Origin: Daejeonella oryzae DSM 19973
GTDB lineage: Bacteria; Bacteroidota; Bacteroidia; Sphingobacteriales; Sphingobacteriaceae
Reading direction: 5' to 3'
Length of the DNA stretch: 64,000 nucleotides
NCBI RefSeq assembly: GCF_000422945.1
Contig: NZ_AUHA01000002.1
Coordinates: forward strand, 930,001-994,000
Position numbers and translations under genes: made by a program. Shown piece after piece: positions 29,801-37,936 of this stretch. The notes beneath the pieces were generated by a model that saw only the letters and a program-made list of their open reading frames with translations, did not search any database and was not told the origin of the DNA. The first letter of the stretch is position 1. The number at the start of each line of letters is the position of its first letter.

Positions 29801-30085
29801 GGATATGCACGTAATCCTGCAGCAGGTTTTGTATATGATGCCGGCTACGTAAAATTGAGAGAAGTCATTCTTACGTATTCTTTACCTGGTAAATACCTTG
29901 CTAACCTTGGTCCTGTAAAAGGTGTAGATTTCTCGGTAATTGGTAAAAACCTTTGGATTATCGATAAAAATTTACCCGACGCAGATCCTGAAGATAATAT
30001 TTCTGCAGGTAATATACAGGGGTATCAGGGAGGAAGCTATCCGGCTATGCGGAATGTAGGCTTCAATGTTAAACTTAGATTTTAA
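26873..30085 (+). CDS. SusC/RagA-family TonB-linked outer-membrane transporter (pair 4)
   Basis: The 1070-residue protein has a signal peptide (1 to about 21, ending AYGQ), a carboxypeptidase-regulatory-like domain (TISGTVTGREDGLPLPGVSVVVTGTQVGTQTSVDG), a TonB-box-like GEVVVTALG, a plug with GAAASVLYGSRAVNGVVLITTKKG and a barrel ending VGFNVKLRF. Its N-terminal domain is closest to that of pair 3, but the upstream leader lacks the GTTTAAAC element. The SusD partner follows at 30096. The substrate is unknown. Confidence 0.94.
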   Translation: MKRLLQTLMVFLLVFISQAYGQDRTISGTVTGREDGLPLPGVSVVVTGTQVGTQTSVDGRYTLKVPAGSNSLTFTYIGYTQQKITIGASDILNVSMVTDATQLGEVVVTALGIERTRNQLPYAVQQVSGAEVSKTRANNFISGLSGKVAGLELRQNNTMGGSVNVVLRGNKSFTGTNQALFVVDGVPIDNTVSNTSNQQTGRGGYDYGNPAADINPDNIASVTVLKGAAASVLYGSRAVNGVVLITTKKGTKGLGITVNSGVTLGSIDKTTFLKYQKSYGAGYGSYYESSDGYFLSRDINDDGVLDLVTPLSEDASYGGAFDPNKLVYQWDSFDPNSPNFGKATPYVAAANDPVSFFESPTSFNNSIFIDGGGENGYFKLGYTRSNDEGILANSKIDKDIANLSATYNITSKLTAGAAIDFTRTRGLGRYGTGYDDKNLATNFRQWWQTNVDLKAQEEAYMRNRQNITWNFADPSDLVPIYWDNPYFTRYENFQNDERNRYFGNVNLNYKVTNWLNVLGRISLDSYSEQQEERQAVGSVTTSNYSRYNRNFKEFNYDFLANFNKDITSDIGFTGLIGTNIRKSTFEDIDATTEGGLVVPRIYSLSNSLNPIPAPVERLLERQVNGIFAGATFNYKEFITLDLTGRRDQSSALPEGNNVYYYPAISGSFLFSKLMSKSDWLSNGKVRLNYAEVGNDAPPQSLVDVYFKPSPFGSATLFSVPGIKNNPDLKPERTKSIEAGLEMSFLNDRFGFDATLYKANTVDQILPVSVSNATGYNSKYVNSGDVENRGIELSLFGTPIKTDNFTWNMNVNWTKNQSKVLELYEGTDNLVLGTFQGGVSINATVGQPFGTIRGSNFTYVNGQRVVGPTGYYETSSTSNQVIGNANPNWIAGINNNLKFKDISLGFLIDIRNGGDVFSLDRYYGLATGMSVETAGLNDLGNPSRNSLADGGGIILPGVLADGTPNTTRVSNSNYGLYGYARNPAAGFVYDAGYVKLREVILTYSLPGKYLANLGPVKGVDFSVIGKNLWIIDKNLPDADPEDNISAGNIQGYQGGSYPAMRNVGFNVKLRF

Positions 30086-30095
30086 TTCGAATTGT

Positions 30096-31541
30096 ATGAA
30101 AAAGATATTAATCATATTCATAGCGGTATTTACCCTGTCTTCTTGTGAAAAAGATCTGACGAGTTTAAATACCGATAAAAAGAATCCTACAGTTGTGGCT
30201 GCCGAACCTTTATTTGCCAGTGCGCAACGAAATCTTGCAGATATACTAGCAACACCAAACGTTAACTCAGGTATTTTTAGATTATTGGCCCAGCAGTGGA
30301 CAGAAACGACTTATTTTGACGAGAGTCGTTATGATCTGAACACCCGTAATATTCCGCAAAATTTTTATGCTGGAGTTTACCGGGATGTTTTGAGAGATTT
30401 GAAGGAAGCAAAAACTCTGATACCTAATAACATTAATACCTCAGCTGATGAAAAAGCCAACCAACTGGCCATCGCTGACATTATGCAGGTATATGCATAT
30501 TCATTACTGGTAAATACTTTTGGAGATATCCCCTATACTGAAGCACTGGATTTCAGTAATTCATTCCCCAAATTTGATGACGCACGAACTATTCATCTGG
30601 ACTTGCTAACCCGGTTAGATGCGGATATCGCAGCATTAAAATTAAACGCCGGAAGCTATGGAGGATCTGATAATATCTATCAGGGCGATCCCGCCAAGTG
30701 GAGAATTTTTGCTTATACGCTAAAATTGAAATTGGGAATGATGCTGGCAGATGCGGATCCAGCGGGACTGGCGGCGGCTAAAGCTGCAGCAGAATCTTCA
30801 GCTCCCAACGTTTTTACATCAAATGCCAACAATGCGGTATTTAAGTACTATAGTGCCAGTCCTAACACCAATCCGGTTTGGGTAAATTTAGTGCAAAGTG
30901 GACGAAAGGATTTTGTTGCAGCCAATACGATAGTAGATAAAATGAATGCTTTAGCTGACCCAAGAATCTCAATTTATTTTACTACTACCGATGCTGGTAA
31001 CTATGTCGGTGGTATTTATGGAACAAGTAATAACTACGCGGCATACTCTAAACCAGGCGATTTATTAATTGACCCGGCAAGGGAATATTTATTTCTGGAT
31101 TATGCTGAAACTGAATTCTTATTAGCCGAAGCAGTTGAAAGAGGCTTTGCTGTTGGAGGAACTGCCGCTGATCATTATAATAAAGCAGTTACTGCTTCTA
31201 TTGAATATTGGGGAGGAACTACCGCTCAGGCTACCGCTTATCTAGCCAATCCGGCTGTGAATTACGCAACTGCCACCGGAACTTACCGGCAAAAAATTGG
31301 AGAGCAAAAATGGATTGCTTTATATGACCGTGGCTTTGACGCCTGGACAGAATGGAGACGACTGGATTATCCTATTTTTAATGTCCCTCCGGGAGCTCCC
31401 GTATTAACGTATGCCGATATTCCAGTGCGGTTTACCTATCCTGTAAATGAGCAAAATTTAAATAAAACCAATTATGAAGCTGCATCATCTGCAATTGGAG
31501 GTGATAAGGTGCAGACAAAGCTATTCTGGGATAAATTTTAA
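30096..31541 (+). CDS. SusD/RagB-like surface lipoprotein (pair 4)
   Basis: A longer frame starts at 30066 inside susC. The ATG at 30096 is preferred because it gives a proper lipoprotein signal, MKKILIIFIAVFTLSSC, with lipidated Cys17. The resulting 481-residue protein has SusD-like_2 features: AIADIMQVYAYSLLVNTFGDIPYTEAL, WRIFAYTLKLKLGMMLAD, and a C-terminal WIALYDRGFDAWTEWRRLDYP with RFTYPVNEQNLN. It begins 10 bases after the susC stop codon and ends before a terminator. It is predicted to bind substrate at the cell surface. Confidence 0.92.
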   Translation: MKKILIIFIAVFTLSSCEKDLTSLNTDKKNPTVVAAEPLFASAQRNLADILATPNVNSGIFRLLAQQWTETTYFDESRYDLNTRNIPQNFYAGVYRDVLRDLKEAKTLIPNNINTSADEKANQLAIADIMQVYAYSLLVNTFGDIPYTEALDFSNSFPKFDDARTIHLDLLTRLDADIAALKLNAGSYGGSDNIYQGDPAKWRIFAYTLKLKLGMMLADADPAGLAAAKAAAESSAPNVFTSNANNAVFKYYSASPNTNPVWVNLVQSGRKDFVAANTIVDKMNALADPRISIYFTTTDAGNYVGGIYGTSNNYAAYSKPGDLLIDPAREYLFLDYAETEFLLAEAVERGFAVGGTAADHYNKAVTASIEYWGGTTAQATAYLANPAVNYATATGTYRQKIGEQKWIALYDRGFDAWTEWRRLDYPIFNVPPGAPVLTYADIPVRFTYPVNEQNLNKTNYEAASSAIGGDKVQTKLFWDKF

Positions 31542-31559
31542 TATAATCTGGTTATTGAC

Positions 31560-31592
31560 AGGGGTTGTCCAATTGCGGATAACCCTTTTTTA
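31560..31592 (+). terminator. Intrinsic terminator after susD (pair 4)
   Basis: AGGGGTTGTCC pairs with GGATAACCCTT (using G-U pairs) around AATTGC, followed by a T run, 18 bases after the stop codon. Confidence 0.75.
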
Positions 31593-31635
31593 TTGCAGGC
31601 TGTACCTATAGATAGAATTCTTACCGAAATACCAC

Positions 31636-34600
31636 ATGACCGGCAGGATATTCAGTATTTTCATTTCTATAACTTGTTCTTTACTGTTGAGTTTGCATCA
31701 TTCGGGCAAAGGTCAAATGGTATCCAACGAAGGAACTGAGTTTTGGGCAATTTTTCCGAGTCATGTTCCGGTCGATCCTAATTCTCTGGCAAATTATTCC
31801 ATATTTATTACGGGTAAAAAAGCTTCATCCGGTATAGTTACAGCGGGATCTTTTTCAAAAACCTTCAATGTTATACCAAACCTAGTTATAGAAATAAATA
31901 TTCCCCGTAATGTGAGCTATATAAATGGCAGCGAATCAGGTCAGGTTCTTTCACAAAGAGCTATACGGGTTAAAGTAAATGAGGGCGATCCTAAAATCGT
32001 AGTTTATGGCCATATCTTTGCCGGTAAAAGATCGGCAGCCTCCTTAATATTGCCCAAGGAAGCGCTTGGACAGAAATATTTCAGCATCAATTATAATACC
32101 CGGTTAAAAGAGAACGTCTCAGATCAAATATTAAGTTTTATAGCCATTGCAGCCATAGAGCCGAACACTAAAGTATATTTAAAAAAAGGAAATATTGATC
32201 TGGTACCCAGGGGCATACTTTTGCCAAATGCCGGAGACTGTTATCAGTATACCTCAGTAGATGATTTAACTGGTGTTTATGCCGAGATTGATACTCTGAC
32301 CTCAGCCTGTAAAAAGTTCGCCTTTTTTTCCGGGAACACAGGAGCCAGCATTGTAACAGAATCCTGCGAAGCAGAATTTCCTACAGTTGATCCTTTGTAT
32401 CAGCAAAATTATCCTATAGAAAATTGGGGCAATGTATATGGTTACATTCCTTTTAGCATGCGAACTCCCAACTCGACAGTTTCTGTAAGAACAAAAGGTA
32501 ACTTTGTTAGGATATTGGCGAAGGATAATGGAACTCAGGTTCAGATTAATGGTAGCACCGTTGCGGTATTAAATTCAGGAGAGTATTATACAACAACAGA
32601 GCCATTATTGCAGGCCGCAATTATATCTTCAAATAAGCCGGTGTGTGTAGCGCAATATGCCCTTTCCCAGGATTGCAGCGGTGGCGGAAATATTAAGGAG
32701 GGAATACTTTCTTTAAGTGATCCGGATATGGTTATTTTAAATCCCATAGAATATAATATCAGAGACATTACTATTTATTCTTCCAGTCGGGAAAATATTT
32801 CCGAGCAATTTGTTAATATCCTGATTAAAACATCTGCCACGTCAGGATTTAAAGTTAATGGTTTTAAGCCTGATGCCGGTTTTCAGCAAATCAGAGAAAA
32901 TCCCGAATACTCATACCTGCAGTTAAATCTGAATCTTTATTCTTCAAGCAGCTTAAACCTTACTGCCGATGAAGGATTTAACGCCATTGCATACGGTTTT
33001 GGAGACCGCGAATCTTATGCATATTCTGCAGGCACAAATTTAGCGACTACAGATTATCTCGATATAGTAAAAACGGGAACGCCCAAGATTCTGAAAAATA
33101 TTTGTGCTTTACAAGCTGTAGATTTTAAACTTACACTGCCATTTAAGGCTTCAAAACTTACATGGTATTTGGATCAGGCGGATGTCCGCATACAAGAAAC
33201 TTCACCAATACAGCAAATTTTAAGCAATGGACAAATTGCTTACGAATATATTTTCCGAACAAATAAAATATACGAAAAGCAGGGTTCTTTTTCTATAACC
33301 GTAATTGCAGAATTAGTATCTTCTGGAGGTTGTCCTTCAGGTGAACAGGAATTTAAATATACGGTAAATGTTATAGACCCGCCTACGACTTCTTTTTCTT
33401 CACTCACTGAAAGTTGTATAAATTCTGAAATGATTTTTGCGGCAGATTCAGCAGATAGTATAACAACCTGGCTATGGGATTTTGGAGACGGAACGACTTC
33501 GACCCAAAGAAATGCTGTACATTCTTTCAAATCCTCGGGCACTTATCAGGTAAGTTTAATCGCTGAAGCTGCTTCCGGATGCAGTTCAGTAGCTTTTCAG
33601 AAAAGTGTATTGATCTCAAAGCCTCCTCTTGCTAATTTTCTTATCTCAGGTTCGCGGTGCCAGGAGAGTGCCATCATTTTCACCGACCAATCTTCCGCTC
33701 CCGAATCAATTATTTCAAAATGGTTTTGGGATTTTGGGGATGGAACCCGTCAGGAAGCTGACAATAATAATCCGGTGACTCATGTTTATAAGGCAAGCGG
33801 AAATTACACGGTTCAATTGAAGGTTGTGAATGATCTGGGTTGTGAAAGTATTGAATTCAATAGAGAAATAGTGGTTTCTGCTATTCCGAAAGCTGATTTT
33901 AGTCTTCCTAATGTTTGTCTGAAAGATGCTTCCGCAGTTTTTAATGACAAATCTATTATTCCTGACAACTCTGCAAATCAGTTTACATATCAGTGGGATT
34001 TTGGAGATCGCAATTCTTCAGCAACAAATCCCGATACCTCATCTTTAAAAAATCCTTCACATCAGTTTAGCCAGGCAGGGAAATACCTTATAACTTTAAC
34101 TGTAACCTCCGGAGCAGGTTGCAGCTCAGTAAAAACAGATACACTTCAGGTTAACGGCACTAATCCAAAAGCTGACTTTTTAGTAGTAAATCCAAACTTT
34201 CTTTGCAGTCGTAATGAAGTTGTACTAGAGAATGCTTCCCTTGTTGATATTGGAAAAATTACCCGGTTAGAGTGGTATTATGATTTTCAAAATAATCCCG
34301 ACTTAAAGTATGTAGATGAAGAGCCCAAACCTGGCAAAAAGTATGCACACAAATATCCGGATGTTTTCGGAACGGGAAGCAAGAATTACTTGATCAAACT
34401 CATAGCATATTCAGGATCTGAATGTTTTGCAGAAGTTCAAAGAATTGTACAGGTATTAACAGTACCTGAATTAGTTTTTAGTGAGGTGCCAAATAGTTGC
34501 GAAAATGATCCGCCTTTTAAAATAACGCAGGCCCGGGAAATTGGCAATATTGCCGGAGCGGGTTATTTTTCAGGACCTGGAATAACTCCGGATGGTATAT

Positions 34601-35205
34601 TTAATCCTTTTGTTGCAGGTTCAGGTGTGCACTCTATTCAGTATATATTTGAACCTCTAAACGGATGTTCTGATACTATTTTCAGGCTAATAACTGTTTT
34701 TTCCAAACCTGATGTTGATGCCGGCAATGATACTACTATTTTAGAGGGCGGCCAGATAAGGCTTAACATACAAGTTACAGGAGATTCTTTGACTTATAAA
34801 TGGAGCCCGTCTATAGGTCTTGATAATGATACGTCGAAAAATCCCGTGGCTTCGCCATCTTCCAATACTATATATACTGTGGTGGTTTCCGGAGCTACAG
34901 GTTGTGTAGCATCTGATAAAATACTGATCAGGGTGCTAAGTTCAGCACCAATACCCAATACGTTCACTCCTAATGGCGATGGTGTTAATGATCTGTGGAA
35001 TATTAAATATATCAATAGTTATCCTGATGCTTTAATGAAAATTTATAACCGCTATGGTGCGGAGGTTTATTTTACTAAGGACTTTTCTAGCGGATGGGAT
35101 GGACAGTCAAACGGGAAATCATTACCCACCGGAACATATTATTATATCATCAGTCCAAATAACGGAAGAAAGCCTATTTCCGGATCAGTTACTATTATTC
35201 GCTAG
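31636..35205 (+). CDS. Large secreted IgGFc-like/PKD protein with type B T9SS C-terminal signal
   Basis: The 1189-residue protein has a signal peptide (1 to about 27). Its N-terminal region (about 30-460; GTEFWAIFPSHVP, VYGHIFAGKRSAASLILP, KPVCVAQYALSQDC) resembles the IgGFc-binding domain found in bacterial surface proteins. Three clear PKD domains follow, with WDFGDGT at 614 and 698 and WDFGDRN at 787. The last roughly 85 residues (PNTFTPNGDGVNDLWNI, MKIYNRYGAEVYF, LPTGTYYYII) form the gliding-motility-associated type B sorting domain. The protein is therefore probably exported by the type IX system and surface-attached or released. An adhesin role is inferred. It stands alone after the operon 4 terminator. 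Confidence 0.88.
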   Translation: MTGRIFSIFISITCSLLLSLHHSGKGQMVSNEGTEFWAIFPSHVPVDPNSLANYSIFITGKKASSGIVTAGSFSKTFNVIPNLVIEINIPRNVSYINGSESGQVLSQRAIRVKVNEGDPKIVVYGHIFAGKRSAASLILPKEALGQKYFSINYNTRLKENVSDQILSFIAIAAIEPNTKVYLKKGNIDLVPRGILLPNAGDCYQYTSVDDLTGVYAEIDTLTSACKKFAFFSGNTGASIVTESCEAEFPTVDPLYQQNYPIENWGNVYGYIPFSMRTPNSTVSVRTKGNFVRILAKDNGTQVQINGSTVAVLNSGEYYTTTEPLLQAAIISSNKPVCVAQYALSQDCSGGGNIKEGILSLSDPDMVILNPIEYNIRDITIYSSSRENISEQFVNILIKTSATSGFKVNGFKPDAGFQQIRENPEYSYLQLNLNLYSSSSLNLTADEGFNAIAYGFGDRESYAYSAGTNLATTDYLDIVKTGTPKILKNICALQAVDFKLTLPFKASKLTWYLDQADVRIQETSPIQQILSNGQIAYEYIFRTNKIYEKQGSFSITVIAELVSSGGCPSGEQEFKYTVNVIDPPTTSFSSLTESCINSEMIFAADSADSITTWLWDFGDGTTSTQRNAVHSFKSSGTYQVSLIAEAASGCSSVAFQKSVLISKPPLANFLISGSRCQESAIIFTDQSSAPESIISKWFWDFGDGTRQEADNNNPVTHVYKASGNYTVQLKVVNDLGCESIEFNREIVVSAIPKADFSLPNVCLKDASAVFNDKSIIPDNSANQFTYQWDFGDRNSSATNPDTSSLKNPSHQFSQAGKYLITLTVTSGAGCSSVKTDTLQVNGTNPKADFLVVNPNFLCSRNEVVLENASLVDIGKITRLEWYYDFQNNPDLKYVDEEPKPGKKYAHKYPDVFGTGSKNYLIKLIAYSGSECFAEVQRIVQVLTVPELVFSEVPNSCENDPPFKITQAREIGNIAGAGYFSGPGITPDGIFNPFVAGSGVHSIQYIFEPLNGCSDTIFRLITVFSKPDVDAGNDTTILEGGQIRLNIQVTGDSLTYKWSPSIGLDNDTSKNPVASPSSNTIYTVVVSGATGCVASDKILIRVLSSAPIPNTFTPNGDGVNDLWNIKYINSYPDALMKIYNRYGAEVYFTKDFSSGWDGQSNGKSLPTGTYYYIISPNNGRKPISGSVTIIR

Positions 35206-35266
35206 GATTCACTATTGATCTTTTAAAAAAAAAATTTAAAAATTCTTAATCCGATGGTAAAGAGCT

Positions 35267-36457
35267 TTATTTCACAAAAATAATCTCTACCCTTAAGTTC
35301 TTCATTCCTTCTTCAGGATCTTTGGTAACGATCAAAGGCTCTCTTCCGCCCAATCCGGAGCATGAAATACGCCTGGATGAAATTGCGTGGCCCAGCAGGT
35401 ATTTTTTTACGGCAACGGCCCGGTCAAATGAAAGTTTTTGAAGGTATCTGGCAGAAGCAAACACATTGAGATTTGTATGTCCAATGATTTTGATATTCCA
35501 TTTCGGATTTGTACTCAGAAATTTCGTTAATCTTTCCAGTTCAGGCGTGGAAGAAGTTAATATTTCATCCTTATTCGGCAAGAAATGAATATTGAATAAA
35601 ACCAGTTTTTTATCAGAAGCCAGCGTATCTAACTCAAAATTTAAAACTGTGTTTTGTTTAATAAAAACCTCCTGCGATGCAAACAAATATCGGGGATGAT
35701 ATGCAGTTGCATTCAGAGGCCTGTTTGACGGAACCTGTAACCTGTATTTTCCTGTAATGGAATCTGAATATACTTTTGCTATCAGCGCACCTGTAGAATC
35801 GTCCTCAACTATAACTTCGGCGGGGAGGTTTTTTAAAGAATACTTGTCCTTTACAGCTCCCTCAAGAGAGACCATTTTATCAGAAAAATACTGTTTTAAA
35901 TCAATTTTCAGATCAAAACCCTTCCCGCCATAAATATTATCAACTATCAGGTACAGGCGTTCTCCGGCATTTACCTGTAATGGGGAAGAGTAATTTTGAC
36001 CTGGGCCGGGTTTAACATATGCTGCTGCAGAATTTTTGTTAAGACCGGTTTTACTCTGGCTGGATTTATTGTTACGGGCATTGTTGCTGCGTACCGGATG
36101 GGCACGATCTGATTGGATTAATTTCTCAAGATCCGCGGATGCTTTAAAAATCATCCAGTCATAATCATTATTTAAATCATGAGGGGTTATATCAAATGTT
36201 AAAATCCCTTTAAAAGGGATATCAATCAAAAACCAGCCTGAATTTCTTTCTTCCCTGAATACTATAGAGGACCGTGATGGATTAAGCCGGAACTCCTTAT
36301 GATCTCCGTATCCTTTAAGTTCCTGTTTAAAAGAATAAGATTTATTTACATCTACCTTAAGTGCAGTTTTTAAATCAGCTCCGGGTGATTTGATTGGCTG
36401 GGAGTAAACGGTGCCTGCAATCAACATTAAAAATAATATGATAATGCAGGCCCGCAT
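35267..36457 (-). CDS. OmpA-family protein with C-terminal peptidoglycan-binding domain
   Basis: The 396-residue protein has a signal peptide (about 1-19). A beta-rich N-terminal region (FRLNPSRSSIVFREERNSGWFLIDIPFKG) is followed by a low-complexity N/S-rich linker, a carboxypeptidase-regulatory-like segment and an OmpA-like domain from about 285. That domain shows FNIHFLPNKDEIL, IKIIGHTN, LSFDRAVAVKKYL and GLGGREP. The usual NRRVE motif reads NLRVE and GHTD reads GHTN, so peptidoglycan binding may be altered. It is the last gene of an LD-carboxypeptidase, doxX, ompA-type operon, starting one base after doxX. Confidence 0.85.
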   Translation of the reverse strand: MRACIIILFLMLIAGTVYSQPIKSPGADLKTALKVDVNKSYSFKQELKGYGDHKEFRLNPSRSSIVFREERNSGWFLIDIPFKGILTFDITPHDLNNDYDWMIFKASADLEKLIQSDRAHPVRSNNARNNKSSQSKTGLNKNSAAAYVKPGPGQNYSSPLQVNAGERLYLIVDNIYGGKGFDLKIDLKQYFSDKMVSLEGAVKDKYSLKNLPAEVIVEDDSTGALIAKVYSDSITGKYRLQVPSNRPLNATAYHPRYLFASQEVFIKQNTVLNFELDTLASDKKLVLFNIHFLPNKDEILTSSTPELERLTKFLSTNPKWNIKIIGHTNLNVFASARYLQKLSFDRAVAVKKYLLGHAISSRRISCSGLGGREPLIVTKDPEEGMKNLRVEIIFVK

Positions 36458-36458
36458 C

Positions 36459-36866
36459 TTACTTTTTATCTACACTATATTTTCCGGGCCCGATAAAGGT
36501 CAGGCCAAGGAATACAATACCGGTTTCAATAGCATGTGAAGCGGCCATTAATCCATCCCCGTTTTTTAAATGCATAAGCGCTGCAATAGCCATTGTGAAA
36601 GTCAGCAACAAGGTGACCGGACGAAAAGCCAGGCCAAGAATTAATAGAAAGCCTCCAAAAGTTTCAGTAGCAGCAGCCATAAATCCCCATACTTCGGGTA
36701 AAAAAGTTATTCCGATATGTTTCATTGATGTACCTACTGCCATCCACTTATCCGGCCCGCCCAATAACTTTGGATATCCGTGAAATATAAACATGATGCC
36801 TAAGCCAACCCGGATTATCAGCAATCCGGTATTTTTGTACTTTGATAAACTTGATAAAATAGCCAT
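36459..36866 (-). CDS. DoxX-family inner-membrane protein
   Basis: The 135-residue protein has about four membrane helices and the DoxX pattern (LLIIRVGLGIMFIFHGYPKLLGGPDKW, then AAATETFGGFLLILGLAFRPVTLLL). DoxX proteins are small inner-membrane proteins of varied or unknown biochemical role, some tied to thiol or redox stress. Its start codon overlaps the stop of the upstream LD-carboxypeptidase gene by one base (TAATG), which implies translational coupling. Confidence 0.88.
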   Translation of the reverse strand: MAILSSLSKYKNTGLLIIRVGLGIMFIFHGYPKLLGGPDKWMAVGTSMKHIGITFLPEVWGFMAAATETFGGFLLILGLAFRPVTLLLTFTMAIAALMHLKNGDGLMAASHAIETGIVFLGLTFIGPGKYSVDKK

Positions 36867-37789
36867 TAATCTAAATATGTAATGTGTACCTCTTGCTGAT
36901 TTGCTTTTAAATTTAAGGTTTTTCCCAGTATTAATGCCTGGTTATCGTCTATATGCCCTGCAGGAAAATTAAAACAAACCGGGAAATTATAGTTCTGTAC
37001 ATGTTCCCGAATTATTTCTTCCGCCGTTTGTCCATATGGGATGTCATTGTCCTTTAACTCGGTGAAGCCGCCAACTATTAAACCTTTAAGTTTAGCAAGT
37101 TTACCTGCCCGCTTCAGGTTCCACATCATGCGGTCTATGGAGTATAAATACTCACCAACATCTTCCAGGAACAGAATTTTTCCTTCATAATTCATATCAG
37201 ATACCGAACCGGCCATCATAACCAGGAGCATTAAATTTCCTCCAATCAAAACCCCTTCTGCTTCGCCGCAGATATTTTGCGTACAAGCTGGAAAGTTATA
37301 CTCCAAAGGCTCATTAAATAAGGCTTTTCTTAAACTTTCCAGGGAAGTTTTGGTCCCGTCAGGAATGGTTAATGGCATCTGGCCGTGTATACTTAAAGTC
37401 TGATAAAGAGCATAAATGTGGCTGTGCAGCACCGTAATGTCACTAAATCCAATGATCCATTTTGGATTTTCTGCGAAACCGGTAAAATCGATCTCATCAA
37501 TAATTCGGATCGTTCCGTATCCGCCGCGAGCGGCAAAAATAGCTTTTACAGAATCGTCATCTAAAAATCTCTGGAAATCTTTTGCCCTTAGCTTATCATT
37601 TCCGGCAAACTGGTGATATGACGCTTCAACTGTTTCGCCTAATAATACGTTTAAACCCCATGATTCCAGTAGCTTAACAGCATCAGTGATTTCATGCGGA
37701 AGCTTTTTAGCCGGACAAGTAATAGCAACAGTGTCGCCTGGTTTTAAATATGGAGGAATTTTACTTGATTGAGTTTTTGGATTGATCAA
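36866..37789 (-). CDS. LD-carboxypeptidase, peptidase family S66
   Basis: The 307-residue protein has the S66 layout. An N-terminal substrate-binding half (PPYLKPGDTVAITCPAKKL; AIFAARGGYGTIRIIDEIDF) is followed by the nucleophile region IIGFSDITVLHSHIY with Ser116, the LFLEDVGEYLYSIDRMMWNL segment with the triad glutamate, and PAGHIDDNQALILG with the triad histidine. Family members remove the terminal D-alanine from tetrapeptide stems during cytoplasmic peptidoglycan recycling. The length is normal and no signal peptide is seen. It heads a three-gene operon with doxX and an OmpA-type gene and is divergent from metG. Confidence 0.92.
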   Translation of the reverse strand: MINPKTQSSKIPPYLKPGDTVAITCPAKKLPHEITDAVKLLESWGLNVLLGETVEASYHQFAGNDKLRAKDFQRFLDDDSVKAIFAARGGYGTIRIIDEIDFTGFAENPKWIIGFSDITVLHSHIYALYQTLSIHGQMPLTIPDGTKTSLESLRKALFNEPLEYNFPACTQNICGEAEGVLIGGNLMLLVMMAGSVSDMNYEGKILFLEDVGEYLYSIDRMMWNLKRAGKLAKLKGLIVGGFTELKDNDIPYGQTAEEIIREHVQNYNFPVCFNFPAGHIDDNQALILGKTLNLKANQQEVHITYLD

Positions 37790-37899
37790 TTTTATAACTT
37801 TTGGATGGTGTATGTTTATTTGGCTAATATGGCAATGTTCTGCGGCATTCTATTGTTGATCTTTCAGATTAGCTGGTTAGCAAATTAGCTAATTAGGTT

Positions 37900-37907
37900 T
37901 ATCTTTG
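37900..37907 (+). promoter_or_regulatory. Candidate -7 promoter element of metG
   Basis: TATCTTTG matches TAnnTTTG and lies 29 bases before the metG TTG start. The -33 position carries GGTTAG, only a weak match to TTTG. Confidence 0.45.
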
Positions 37908-37936
37908 CCAAATTATAAAAACAAGCAATTCAGATT

